This document shows, one piece after another, positions 24,918-33,703 of a stretch of 64,000 bases of DNA (its first letter is position 1; every line of letters starts with the position of its first letter). Made by a program: the position numbers and the translations under genes. The notes under the pieces were generated by a model that was not told the DNA's origin, did no database searches, and saw only the letters and a list, made by a program, of their open reading frames with translations. Source of the stretch: JAMHWF01 sp048500255 (GTDB lineage Bacteria; Pseudomonadota; Gammaproteobacteria; Burkholderiales; Burkholderiaceae_C); NCBI GenBank assembly GCA_048500255.1, contig JASNYH010000001.1, forward strand, positions 930,001 to 994,000, given 5' to 3'.

Positions 24918-27002
24918 TCAGGCCTCCTGCGCGGTGGTGACGAAATGACCGTGGCGGTCGACCTCGGCGCGTGCGCCCGGCGGCAGCACGAAGGTGGTGA
25001 AGGTCTCTTCGACGATGGCCGGGCCCTCGACGATCGAGCCGGCACCGAGCTTGTCGCCGTCGTAGACCGGCGTGTCGACGAAGCCGGCGCCGCCGAACCA
25101 GGCCGGCCGCCGGCCCTTGCGCGCCGCCTCCGTGCCGGTGGACGCGGGCACCGGCTGCAGGCTCGGCGGCCGCGTCGCCGTGCCGCCCGAGACGTGCAGG
25201 CGCACGATCTCGGTCGGATAGGCGGCATCGGAGTAGCCCACCGTCTGCTCGTGCACGCGGTGGAAGGCCTGCAGCGCCGCCTGCAGCGACGCCGCCGTGA
25301 CGGGCCCGTCGGCGAGCGGCGCGGCGCGTTCGCGGAACTGGCCGTAGTAGCGCATCTCGATCGAGCGCCGGATCGCCATGTCGGCCTCGGCGACGCCTTC
25401 GCGGCGCAGCGTGTCGCGCGCCTCGCGCTCCATCTCGGCGAGCAGCGCGTCGATGCGCTCGAGGTCGGCATTCGCCGTCTCGGCATGAAAGCTGCGCTGG
25501 TAGTCATGGCGCAGGTCGCAGTACTGCATGCCGTAGGCGCAGTAGGTCGGTGCGACCTTGGGCACGATCAGTTTGCGGATGCGCAGCTCCTGCATGATGC
25601 GCACGGCGTGCACCGCGGCGGCGCCGCCGGCGGCGACGAGGGCGAAGTCGCGCGGGTCGTAGCCGCGCTTGGCGAAGGCCACGTCGGTGCCGCTGGCCAT
25701 GTTGGAATTGATCACTTCGTAGATCGCCGCCGCCGCCTCGGGCACCGTAAGGCCGAGCGGCTCGGCGATGCGCTCGCGGATCACCTTCTCGGCCAGATCC
25801 TTGCGCAGCTTCGTCGCGCCGCCGAGGAAGAAGTCGGGGTCGATGTAGCCGAGCACGACGTTGGCGTCGGTGACGGTGGGCTGGTCGCCGCCCTTGCCGT
25901 AGCAGGCGGGGCCGGGGTTGGCGCCGGCACTCTTGGGGCCGACCTGCAGGCGGCCGGCCTGGTCGACGTAGGCGATGCTGCCGCCGCCGGCGCCGATGGC
26001 CGTGACGTCGACACAGGGCAGCGCGAACTTCTTGCCGTCGATCACCTTCTGCTTGACGGTGTCGACCGTGCCGTCGTGCACGACGCCGATGTCGAAGCTG
26101 GTGCCGCCCATGTCGACCGACAGCACGTTCGAGTAGCCGTGCTCGGCGCCGAGTGCGCGCCCGAGCGACGGGCCGGCGGCCGGGCCCGACAGCAGCAGCA
26201 CGGCAGGGTTCTCGGCCACGATCTCGGGCGTCGCGATGCCGCCGTTGCTCTGGATGAAGAGCAGCTGGCCGCGGAAGCCGTTCTTCTCGAGCAGGCCGCC
26301 GATCCTGGCGACGAAGGCGCGCACCACCGGCGCCACGTAGGCGCAGAACATCGCCGTGCCCCAGCGCTCCGTCTCGCCGGCCACCGGCAGCACCGACGAC
26401 GACAGCGTCACCTGCATCTGCGGCGCCTCCTCGGCCACGATCTCGGCGACGCGCCGCTCGTGCGCCGGGTTGACGTGCGAGTGCAGCAGCATCACGCCCA
26501 CCGTGCTCACGTCCTGCGCGACGAGCTCGCGCACGGCGCGGCGCACGTCGGCCTCGTCGAGCGGCGTCAGCACCTCGCCGCGGAAGTCGACGCGCTCGGT
26601 CACCTCCGTCATCAAGTGGTACGGCGTCAGCGGCTGCGGCGGCTCGGCGCGGAAGTCGTACATGTCCTGCGGGCCTTCGCGCCACTCCACCTTGGAGACC
26701 TGCGGGAACGCCATGCGCAGGCGGTAGCCGCGCGTCGCGATCGTGCCCATGCGCGGGCCCGACAGCGTGGCGACGACGTTGGTCGCCATCGTCGTGCCGA
26801 GCACGATCGACTGCGTCTGCGCGAGCAGCTGCTCGACCGCCAGGCCGCGCGCCTCGGCGAGCCTGCCGATGCAGTCGAGCGTGCCGATCGTCGGGTCGTG
26901 CGGCGTGGTGTGCGCCTTGCGCATCAGCGCGGTGCCGCGCTCGTCGGTCAGGACGCCGTCGGTGAAGGTCCCGCCGCTGTCCACTGAAATCCTGTAGCCC
27001 AT
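24918..27002 (-). CDS. Hydantoinase A / acetone-carboxylase alpha-like subunit (HyuA family)
   Basis: The 694-residue product starts at ATG 27002 with a GGAGA site seven bases upstream; an in-frame ATG nine codons earlier is less well placed. HyuA is the ATP-binding subunit of the ASKHA fold: YRISVDSGGTFTDGV, LGTTMATNVVATLSG, FIQSNGGIATPE, VDMGGTSFDIG and the C-terminal beta domain. Subunits of this type phosphorylate the substrate carbonyl or amide oxygen. It is the first gene of the run after a 259-bp gap, so a promoter is expected there. A third carboxylase subunit is not present next to it, which argues against a classic acetone carboxylase. Confidence 0.87.
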   Translation of the reverse strand: MGYRISVDSGGTFTDGVLTDERGTALMRKAHTTPHDPTIGTLDCIGRLAEARGLAVEQLLAQTQSIVLGTTMATNVVATLSGPRMGTIATRGYRLRMAFPQVSKVEWREGPQDMYDFRAEPPQPLTPYHLMTEVTERVDFRGEVLTPLDEADVRRAVRELVAQDVSTVGVMLLHSHVNPAHERRVAEIVAEEAPQMQVTLSSSVLPVAGETERWGTAMFCAYVAPVVRAFVARIGGLLEKNGFRGQLLFIQSNGGIATPEIVAENPAVLLLSGPAAGPSLGRALGAEHGYSNVLSVDMGGTSFDIGVVHDGTVDTVKQKVIDGKKFALPCVDVTAIGAGGGSIAYVDQAGRLQVGPKSAGANPGPACYGKGGDQPTVTDANVVLGYIDPDFFLGGATKLRKDLAEKVIRERIAEPLGLTVPEAAAAIYEVINSNMASGTDVAFAKRGYDPRDFALVAAGGAAAVHAVRIMQELRIRKLIVPKVAPTYCAYGMQYCDLRHDYQRSFHAETANADLERIDALLAEMEREARDTLRREGVAEADMAIRRSIEMRYYGQFRERAAPLADGPVTAASLQAALQAFHRVHEQTVGYSDAAYPTEIVRLHVSGGTATRPPSLQPVPASTGTEAARKGRRPAWFGGAGFVDTPVYDGDKLGAGSIVEGPAIVEETFTTFVLPPGARAEVDRHGHFVTTAQEA

Positions 27003-27261
27003 CGATCGTCTCCGAGTTGGCGTGTGCACGGCCGGGCAGCGGCCCGACCGCCCGGTTTGTACCGACCGCCGATGGGCTTGGAAAATGGTTTGTCGGAAGA
27101 CGAGCTATCGGCGCGGCCGATAGGTGGGACGCGGCATGCCCAGCACCGCACCGAGCGGGTCCGGCCGGTGAAGCCCGACGGCACGATCACCGTGCGCGCC
27201 GAGAACCGCATCGCCGATGCGCAACTGCTGCGGCGTCGACGCGCACGCAGCAAGCGCCGAC
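27003..27261. other. 259-bp non-coding gap before the HyuA operon
   Basis: No convincing gene lies between the PhlG-like gene stop and the HyuA start. Overlapping short frames exist on both strands but have no ribosome site or recognisable domain. The segment probably holds the HyuAB promoter, read leftward. It contains the palindrome at 27105-27123 and a shorter CGGT/ACCG dyad near 27052-27063. I could not fix -35 and -10 hexamers with confidence. Confidence 0.5.
27105..27123. promoter_or_regulatory. Perfect 8-bp palindrome, candidate operator for HyuAB genes
   Basis: CTATCGGC (27105-27112) and GCCGATAG (27116-27123) are perfect inverted copies around GCG. The element is 103 bp upstream of the HyuA start. 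It lacks a T-run on either strand, so an operator is more likely than a terminator. The LysR regulator at the end of this operon or an unlinked regulator could bind it. Confidence 0.45.
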
Positions 27262-27882
27262 TCAGCCGATGTGCACGTAGCGCGCATCGCGCCCGCGGCC
27301 CTCGACGCTCAAGTCGGCGAACGGATTGCGCCGCGTGTCGGTGACGACCTGGTAGAGCTTGTAGAGCGTCGGCAGGAAGCGCTCCCAGTTGCCGATCTCC
27401 TGCGCGGCGTGCGCGGCCCACACCTTGCCGGCGGCGGCGTCTTCCTTCTTGCGCCGCCCGATCGCCGAACTGCGCCCGACGACGCCGCGGTCGCTGGGCG
27501 ACCACTGGTGCACGCGGTAGCCCATCGGGTCGCCCGCGTGCATCTCCTCCTCGGTGAGGCCCAGCCCCGCGACGATCATCACGTGGCTGTGCACGATGGT
27601 GTCGCGCACGTCGGGCGGCACGTCGTCGAGGCTCTCGAAGCGGATGTAGAGGTTCTGCCGGCGCCCGTCGTTCCAGGTCTGCGGCGCGTTGTGGATCGCA
27701 CCGAGCGGATCGCCGTGGCGCGGCGGCACCGGCCACTCGAGCGGCTCGTGCTGCTCGGGGTGCCAGAGGATGAAGCCCTTTTCCATGTTCGACCAGAACC
27801 AGTCGATCATGCGCGGCGTCACGCCGTCGAGCTCCCAGTCGAAGTGCGTGCCGAGCGCGTCGTGTTCGATCGTGATGTCCAT
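27262..27882 (-). CDS. Putative DAPG-hydrolase (PhlG)-like metal-dependent C-C hydrolase
   Basis: The 206-residue product starts at ATG 27882. It has an aromatic/His-rich N-terminal segment (RMIDWFWSNMEKGF, ILWHPEQHEPLEW), a central DTIVHSHVMIVAGLG and a later MGYRVHQWSP, with several His and Glu that could bind zinc. This resembles the PhlG-type domain, known from 2,4-diacetylphloroglucinol hydrolase and phloretin hydrolase, which cleave an aryl-acyl C-C bond. The assignment is from pattern memory and needs checking. It follows the EthD gene by 11 bp, in an operon with transport genes. Confidence 0.45.
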   Translation of the reverse strand: MDITIEHDALGTHFDWELDGVTPRMIDWFWSNMEKGFILWHPEQHEPLEWPVPPRHGDPLGAIHNAPQTWNDGRRQNLYIRFESLDDVPPDVRDTIVHSHVMIVAGLGLTEEEMHAGDPMGYRVHQWSPSDRGVVGRSSAIGRRKKEDAAAGKVWAAHAAQEIGNWERFLPTLYKLYQVVTDTRRNPFADLSVEGRGRDARYVHIG

Positions 27883-27893
27883 GTCGTCCTCGT

Positions 27894-28757
27894 TCAGGCC
27901 AGCGGCTTCGGGATGTTCCAGCCGCTCAGGCCCTGGGCATAGACCTGCCCTTCGAGCGTGGCGGGCTCGAGCACGGCGGCGCGCGGGCTGTTGCGTTCGC
28001 CGCCGCGCGTGTAGTCGTAGACGACGCGCTCCGTCGTCACCATCGAGAAGCTGCCCGCGGCGTCGACGAAGGCCGACTCGCTGTTGTCGAGCGCGTCGCG
28101 CCAGGCCGGATCGCGCGCCAGCCTGGCCATGTCGTCGACGCTGCGGAACCAGTACTCCTCGACGCCGGCATAGCCGTCGGTGTCGCCGGCGGCGAACAGC
28201 GTGCCGCCGAAGTTGCCGGCCGGCACGTCGAGCTTGCGGTTCTGCGCATAGCGCAGCACGAGGCCGCCGCGGTCGCGGTCGAGCGTCTCGACGGTGCGCG
28301 CGTGCCGATCGCTCCACGCGGCGTCGAACTGCGCCTGCGTCGTGCCGGCGCGGCGCCTGAGAAAGTGCACCAGCTTCACGCCGCCCTGTCCGCGCTCGAA
28401 GCCCGGCTTCTCGAACACCAGCTGCGGCCGCGACAGCACGAGCACGAAGTTGGAGTCGCCGAACTTGTGCGGCTGCATGCGCGTCACGTAGTCGGGGACG
28501 CGCGTGCTCGCGACGAAGTCGTCGAACGAGTCGATGATGTGCTCGGCCATGTTGTCCCATTCCATCGGCGACAACGGGTGGCGCAGCATGTCGGGCGCGA
28601 TGTCGCTCACCGAATAGTGCTGCACGTAGCGGCGAAACAGCTGCATCACCTGCGGCGTGCTGATCATCAACGCCACGTGGATGATGCCCCACTCGTAGAA
28701 GTAGCGTTCCTGCGTGTCTTCACGCTTGCGGCGCGCCGCGATGATGAAGTTGATCAT
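27894..28757 (-). CDS. EthD-domain protein (dimeric alpha/beta barrel)
   Basis: The 287-residue protein has an EthD-like ferredoxin fold in its middle (GGVKLVHFLRRRAGTTQAQF, WSDRHA, then VEEYWFRSVDDMARL). The N-terminal 110 residues hold another region (ISTPQVMQLFRRYVQHYSV) I do not recognise. EthD proteins accompany P450s and aromatic or polyketide pathways and often act as small isomerases or decarboxylases. Its start codon lies inside the 3' end of the RND transporter gene, a 38-bp overlap, so translation is probably coupled. A second EthD-like gene begins the opposite arm at 35524. Confidence 0.72.
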   Translation of the reverse strand: MINFIIAARRKREDTQERYFYEWGIIHVALMISTPQVMQLFRRYVQHYSVSDIAPDMLRHPLSPMEWDNMAEHIIDSFDDFVASTRVPDYVTRMQPHKFGDSNFVLVLSRPQLVFEKPGFERGQGGVKLVHFLRRRAGTTQAQFDAAWSDRHARTVETLDRDRGGLVLRYAQNRKLDVPAGNFGGTLFAAGDTDGYAGVEEYWFRSVDDMARLARDPAWRDALDNSESAFVDAAGSFSMVTTERVVYDYTRGGERNSPRAAVLEPATLEGQVYAQGLSGWNIPKPLA

Positions 28758-31164
28758 GATGGTGCTGCGACTCTCGGGTCGTCGTGGTGGATCGGGGAGT
28801 CGGGGCCGGCCCGGCGGCGCCCGGCGCAGGCTGCGCGGCGCGCGGGCGCAGCAGCCAGTGCGCCAGCGCCGGCAGCAGCAGCAGCGCGCCGAGCATGTTC
28901 CACAGGAACATGAAGCCCAGCAGCAGGCCCATGTCGGCCTGGAACTTGATCGGCGAGAAGACCCACGTCGTGACGCCGACGGCCAGCGTCAGCCCGGTCA
29001 GCAGCACGACGCGGCCGGTGAAGTGCAGCGCCGAACGGTAGGCATGCTTCAACGGCCGGCCGGCGCGCAGCTCGGCGAGCATCACGCTCAGGATGTAGAG
29101 CGCATAGTCGACGCCGATGCCCACGCCGAGCGCGATCACCGGCAGCGTCGCCACCTTCACGCCGATGCCCAGCAGCACCATCAACGCCTCGGCCAGCACC
29201 GAGGTCAGCGCCAGCGGCAGCACGGCGACGACGACGGCGCGCCACGAACGGAAGGTGATGAAGGCCAGCGCGACGACGGCCGCATAGACCCAGCCGAGCA
29301 TGCGCCACCAGGCGTCGCGCACGACGATGTTGGTGGCGGCCTCGACGCCGGCGCTGCCGGCGGCGAGCAGGAACTTCGCGTTGGCGCTGTCGTTGTCGTG
29401 CGCGAACGCCGACACGGCGTCGACCACCGACGTCAGCGTCGCCGCCTTGTGGTCCTGCAGGAAGGCGCTCAGCACCAGCAGGTTGCAGGTGTCGTTGTAG
29501 AGCCCGCGCGGCGCGCCCGCCGTCACGCTATTGAGCATGCCCTGGTTGTGGATCAGCTCGTACCACTTGGGCTGGCCCTCGTTGAGACCCGTCAGCACCA
29601 GGCGGTTGAGCTGAGCCAGCGACTGCGTCGACTCGACGCCGGGCAGCTGGCGCAGCTGCCACTCGAGCGCGTCGACGCGCATCAGCGTGTCGTAGTCGGC
29701 GCAGCCGCCGTCGGGCGTGCGCACCATCACGGCGAACACGTCGCTGCTCGCGCCGTAGTGCGCATTGACGAAGGCGACGTCGCGGTTGTAGCGGCTGTCG
29801 GGGCGCAGCTCGGGCGCGCCGGGGTCGAGGTCGCCGATCGCCAGGCGCTGGCTCAGCGCGACGCCGAGCGCGCCCAGCGCGAGCGCGGCGACGACGGCGC
29901 CGATCGCCCAGCGCCGCTCGGTGAAGCGCACCAGCAGCGTCCAGCCGTCGCGGTGGCCGGCCACCGACATCGCCTCCTCGCCGCGCAGGCTGCGCGCCGC
30001 CGCCTTCGCGCCGACGCCGGTGTAGCTCAGCAGGATCGGCAGCACGATCAGGTTGGTGAAGATCAGCGCCGCGACGCCGACGCTGGCGGCGACGGCCAGC
30101 TCCTGGATCACGCGGATGTCGATCGCCAGCAGCACGGCGAAGCCCACCGCATCGGCCAGCAGCGCCGTCAGCCCGGCGAGGAACAGGCGCCGGAACGTGT
30201 AGCGCGCGGCGATCCACTTGGGCACGCCGCGGCCGATGTCCTGCATGATGCCGTTCATCTTCTGCGCGCCGTGGCTCATGCCGATGGCGAACACGAGGAA
30301 GGGCACGAGCATCGAATACGGATCTAGCTCCAGGCCGAGCGTCGGCAGCAGGCCGAGCTGCCACACCACGGCGATCAGCGAACTGGCGACGACGAGCGCC
30401 GTCGATCGCCAGCAGCGCGTGTACCAGTACACCATCGCCGCCGCGATGACGATCGCCACGGCGAAGAAGACGAGCACCTCGCGCAGTCCAGCGATCAGGT
30501 CGCCGACGATCTTGGCGAAGCCGGTGACGTGGACCGTGACGCCTTCGGACTCGAACTCGGCGCGCAGCGCTTCCAGGTTCTCCGACAGGCGCACGTAGTC
30601 GAGCGCGCGGCCCTGCGCGTCGCGCGCCAGCAGCGGCACGAAAACGACGCTCGAGCGAGCGTCGAGCGCGACGATCTGGCCGATCTCGCCCGAGCGCTGC
30701 ACGTTGGCGCGCAGCTGCCCGAGGCTGGCGGCGCCGCCGTCGTAGCCGTCGGGGATCACGGGTCCGCCCTCGAGCCCCTCCTCGGTGACGCCGGTCCAGC
30801 GCATCGTCGGCGTCCACAGCGATTTCATCGCCGTGCGGTCGACGCCGGGCAGCAGGAACACCTTGTCGTTGAGGCGGCGCAGCGTGTCGAGGTAGCGCGC
30901 GTCGTAGATGTCGCCGTGCGGATTGGCGACGGCGATGCGCACCGCGTTGCCCAGTCCCTTCAGGTCGGACTGGTGCGCGAGGTAGTTGGCGATGTAGGGG
31001 TGGCTCGTCGGGATCGTCTTCTCGTAGCTGGCGTTGAGCTGCAGCCGCGTCGCCTGCCAGCCCAGCAGCAGCGTGACGACGGCGCAAACGGCCAGCACCC
31101 AGCCGCGGTGGTTGAACAGCGCACGTTCGAGCCAGTTGCCCGAGCGGGGGTCGAAGTCCGTCAT
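28720..31164 (-). CDS. RND/MMPL-family transporter
   Basis: The 814-residue inner-membrane protein starts at ATG 31164. It has two MMPL repeats: an early helix (WVLAVCAVVTLLLGWQA), a large periplasmic loop (about 45-220), five or more helices (ALIFTNLIVLPILLS), a second loop and a second helix bundle (VIALGVGIGVDYALYILSV). The GIGVDYA segment is characteristic of MMPL proteins. Genes of this type occur with DUF1302, DUF1329 and YCF48-like genes as an envelope transport unit for hydrophobic compounds. The His-rich C-terminal tail (TTTTRESQHHHDQ) overlaps the EthD gene and is probably a by-product of that overlap. Confidence 0.9.
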   Translation of the reverse strand: MTDFDPRSGNWLERALFNHRGWVLAVCAVVTLLLGWQATRLQLNASYEKTIPTSHPYIANYLAHQSDLKGLGNAVRIAVANPHGDIYDARYLDTLRRLNDKVFLLPGVDRTAMKSLWTPTMRWTGVTEEGLEGGPVIPDGYDGGAASLGQLRANVQRSGEIGQIVALDARSSVVFVPLLARDAQGRALDYVRLSENLEALRAEFESEGVTVHVTGFAKIVGDLIAGLREVLVFFAVAIVIAAAMVYWYTRCWRSTALVVASSLIAVVWQLGLLPTLGLELDPYSMLVPFLVFAIGMSHGAQKMNGIMQDIGRGVPKWIAARYTFRRLFLAGLTALLADAVGFAVLLAIDIRVIQELAVAASVGVAALIFTNLIVLPILLSYTGVGAKAAARSLRGEEAMSVAGHRDGWTLLVRFTERRWAIGAVVAALALGALGVALSQRLAIGDLDPGAPELRPDSRYNRDVAFVNAHYGASSDVFAVMVRTPDGGCADYDTLMRVDALEWQLRQLPGVESTQSLAQLNRLVLTGLNEGQPKWYELIHNQGMLNSVTAGAPRGLYNDTCNLLVLSAFLQDHKAATLTSVVDAVSAFAHDNDSANAKFLLAAGSAGVEAATNIVVRDAWWRMLGWVYAAVVALAFITFRSWRAVVVAVLPLALTSVLAEALMVLLGIGVKVATLPVIALGVGIGVDYALYILSVMLAELRAGRPLKHAYRSALHFTGRVVLLTGLTLAVGVTTWVFSPIKFQADMGLLLGFMFLWNMLGALLLLPALAHWLLRPRAAQPAPGAAGPAPTPRSTTTTRESQHHHDQLHHRGAPQA

Positions 31165-31177
31165 CGCGAGGCGTTCG

Positions 31178-32305
31178 TCATCGGCGCGCCGCATCGACGC
31201 GGGTCAGGCCGTTCCAGCCGGCGAGCAGCCAGCCGCCGTCGGCCAGGCGCAGCAGTGCGCCGGGCTGCATCGCGGCGCTCGCCGCATGCAAGCGCAGCGC
31301 GCCGGCGGCGGCATCGAGCGTCCACAGCTGCCCGGCCTGGTTGGCGAGCCAGGGCGTGCCGGCCGCGTCGCGCGCCAGCGCCGTGAGGCCGACGGGTGCC
31401 GGGCTGTCGATGCGGCGCCAGTGCCGGCCGGCGTCGGCGCTCAGCAGCGCGTTGCCGCGCAGCCCGGCGACGAGCCAGGAGCCGTCGGCGAGCACGGCGG
31501 CGGTGAACCAGCTGCCCGCATATGGCGTGGCGACACGCCGGAAGCTGCGCCCGCCGTCGTCGGAATGCAGCAGCAGGCCCTGCTCGCCGGCGACGAGCAT
31601 CTGCTCGCCGCGCTTGTCGATCGCATAGAGGTGCGAGGCGCGCGGGTTGTCGAGGCGATCGCCGAGCGGCGCCCAGCTCGCGCCGCCGTCGTCGGTGGCG
31701 AGCATCAGGTTGTAGGCGCCGGCGACCCAGCCGCGGCGTGCGTCGGCGTCGAAGTGCAGCGCGAACAGCGGCTTGTCGGCGCCCTCCTGCACCAGGCGTC
31801 GTGCCTCGGCGAGCGCGGCATCGGAGGCCGCGCCGCCCTCGCGGGCCGCGCGCCGCTCGGCGGCTTCGAGCACGTGCGCGGCCGCCGCGACGCCGTCGAG
31901 CCGGCGCGTCCAGCGCTCGCCGGCGTCGTCGCTGTACAGCACGACGCCGTAGTGGCCGACGGCCCAGCCGTTGCGCGCGTCGACGAACTGCACCGCCGTC
32001 AGCGTGGCGCTGACCGGAACGTGCCGAGCCTGCCGCCAGCTCGCGCCCTCGTCGTCGGACAGCAGCACGACGCCGCGTTCGCCGACGGCGACGAGGCGCC
32101 GGCCGGCGCGCGCCAGGCCGAGCAGCACGCCGCGCTCGGGCCGGCGCACCGCCACCGCGGGGCGTGCCAGCGGCCCGGCCGCCGGCGCGGCGGCGAGCCG
32201 CCGCGCCGGCAGGCCGAGGGCGGCCGCGACCCCCGCCCCCAGGAGACCCCTGACCCACTCGCGCCGCGCCGCTCGGCGCGGCGGCGAGCTCGACGACTTC
32301 GACAT
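31178..32305 (-). CDS. YCF48/BNR-repeat beta-propeller protein, exported
   Basis: The 375-residue protein has an N-terminal twin-arginine-like leader (RREWVRGLLGAGVAAALG, then cleavage near LAAAPA) and repeated BNR/sialidase-type Asp boxes such as SDDEGASWR, SDDAGERWT, TDDGGASWA and SDDGGRSFR. This gives a beta-propeller like the photosystem II assembly factor YCF48, but no photosystem gene is nearby. In heterotrophic proteobacteria the type accompanies RND transporters and DUF1302/DUF1329 proteins, as here. It probably works in the periplasm as a scaffold or chaperone for the transporter. Confidence 0.82.
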   Translation of the reverse strand: MSKSSSSPPRRAARREWVRGLLGAGVAAALGLPARRLAAAPAAGPLARPAVAVRRPERGVLLGLARAGRRLVAVGERGVVLLSDDEGASWRQARHVPVSATLTAVQFVDARNGWAVGHYGVVLYSDDAGERWTRRLDGVAAAAHVLEAAERRAAREGGAASDAALAEARRLVQEGADKPLFALHFDADARRGWVAGAYNLMLATDDGGASWAPLGDRLDNPRASHLYAIDKRGEQMLVAGEQGLLLHSDDGGRSFRRVATPYAGSWFTAAVLADGSWLVAGLRGNALLSADAGRHWRRIDSPAPVGLTALARDAAGTPWLANQAGQLWTLDAAAGALRLHAASAAMQPGALLRLADGGWLLAGWNGLTRVDAARR

Positions 32306-32323
32306 GCGACTGCCGAGCCGGCC

Positions 32324-33679
32324 TCAGCGCACCGACACGCCCGTCATCGCCTCGGGCGTGAAGGTCTCGTCGGGGTAGCGCGGCATGATCTTGTACTGCT
32401 CGGTCGCGTCGCCGAGCGACGAGTCGAAGTACCACGCGCCCGAGACGAGGTCGTAGAAGCCGAACTGCTGCGGCGACGTCGTGCCCGGCAGGTCGGGCAT
32501 CACGACGGGGTTGGAGAAGCCCATCTGCCAGAGCTGGCCGTTGGCATCCCAGTGGTCGGCGAGCACGGCGATCCAGGTGTCCTCGTCGAGGTAGTAGCGG
32601 CGCTTGGGCGCGAGGTGGCGCTTGCCGGCGGCGACGTTGGCCTCGATCACCCACACGCGGTGCAGCTCCCAGCGCATCGCCGACGGGTTGAGGTGGTGCT
32701 TGCTCAACGTGTCGGCTTCCGGTGTCGCCAGCAGCTTGTTGCCGTTGTAGGGGATCAGCATCTCCTTCTTGCCGACGATCTTCCAGTCGAAGCGGTCGAG
32801 CCGGCCGTTGAAGACGTCGGTCTGGTCGAACAGCGAGATGCCGGCGCTGGCCGGCGTCGGCGTGTCGCAGCAGGCGTTGGGCACCTTGCGCACGCGGCGC
32901 TGACCGGGGATGTAGACCCAGACCTGCGTCTTGTCGCCGTCGATGTGCTCGCGCCCGACGATGCCCTCGCCGGCGCGCAGCGCCGGCCCCGAGGTCAGCA
33001 TGCGGATCGACCAGAACTGGCCATCGAACTTGTCGGGGTTGCCGTCCTTGAAGTAGTAGGGCATCTGGAAGCTGCCCTGCGCCACCGCCGTCACGACGTG
33101 CTTGCCGTCGGCCGTGCCCTGCACGCCCCTGATCGCGACCTGCCACGCCTCGCCGCGCCAGCGCAGCACGTGGTTCCACATCGCCTCCATGCCGTTCTTC
33201 GGGATCGGGAACGGAATGCCGCCGTAGGCGCCCTCGATCAGAGCGCCGTTGAGCCTGGCCTTCACGGCATTCTTCGCCGTGTTGTCGTAGACCCATTGCG
33301 GCGCCGCCGCGGTGCGCCGCGTCGGGTAGACGTCGACGCGGAAGGTGTCGGCATACTTCTTCAGCATCGCCTTCACGCCGTCGCTCAGCTTGTCGGCGTG
33401 CTGGTCCATGTTCTTCGCCGTCACGCTGTACAGCGGCTTGTCGGCGGCGAACGGATCGGGGCGCTTGCCGCCGTTCCTGAAGCCGGGGATCGGCGTCGTG
33501 TAGCCGCCGCTCCACGCGGGGATCGTGCCGTCCTTGTTGCCGGCGCGCTCGGCGCCGAAGGGCGTCAGCTCCGTCTTGAGCCGGGCCGCCTCGTCGGCCG
33601 ACACGGCGGCGTGCGCGCCCGCCGTCGCAGCCAGCGCGGCGCACAGCGCCGCCACGGGCAAGAGGTGATTGGGTTGCAT
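32324..33679 (-). CDS. DUF1329 family periplasmic/outer-membrane lipid-binding-like protein
   Basis: The 451-residue protein has a Sec signal peptide (LPVAALCAALAATAGAHA/AV) and a GGAG ribosome site. Typical DUF1329 marks are the mature start SADEAARLKTELTPFGAER, GTIPAWSGG, and WVYIPGQRRVRKVPNACCD. The fold is related to LolA-type lipoprotein-sorting proteins, which suggests shuttling of hydrophobic molecules between membranes. The pairing with DUF1302 just upstream is a widespread conserved one. The exact ligand is unknown. Confidence 0.9.
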   Translation of the reverse strand: MQPNHLLPVAALCAALAATAGAHAAVSADEAARLKTELTPFGAERAGNKDGTIPAWSGGYTTPIPGFRNGGKRPDPFAADKPLYSVTAKNMDQHADKLSDGVKAMLKKYADTFRVDVYPTRRTAAAPQWVYDNTAKNAVKARLNGALIEGAYGGIPFPIPKNGMEAMWNHVLRWRGEAWQVAIRGVQGTADGKHVVTAVAQGSFQMPYYFKDGNPDKFDGQFWSIRMLTSGPALRAGEGIVGREHIDGDKTQVWVYIPGQRRVRKVPNACCDTPTPASAGISLFDQTDVFNGRLDRFDWKIVGKKEMLIPYNGNKLLATPEADTLSKHHLNPSAMRWELHRVWVIEANVAAGKRHLAPKRRYYLDEDTWIAVLADHWDANGQLWQMGFSNPVVMPDLPGTTSPQQFGFYDLVSGAWYFDSSLGDATEQYKIMPRYPDETFTPEAMTGVSVR

Positions 33680-33703
33680 GAGTCTTGTCTCCGTGGGTCG
33701 AAC

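Noticed and set aside
27017..27344. Short plus-strand frames crossing the gap upstream of HyuA
   Set aside because: No ribosome site or recognisable domain, and they run into the antisense of the PhlG-like gene. I treat the segment as non-coding.
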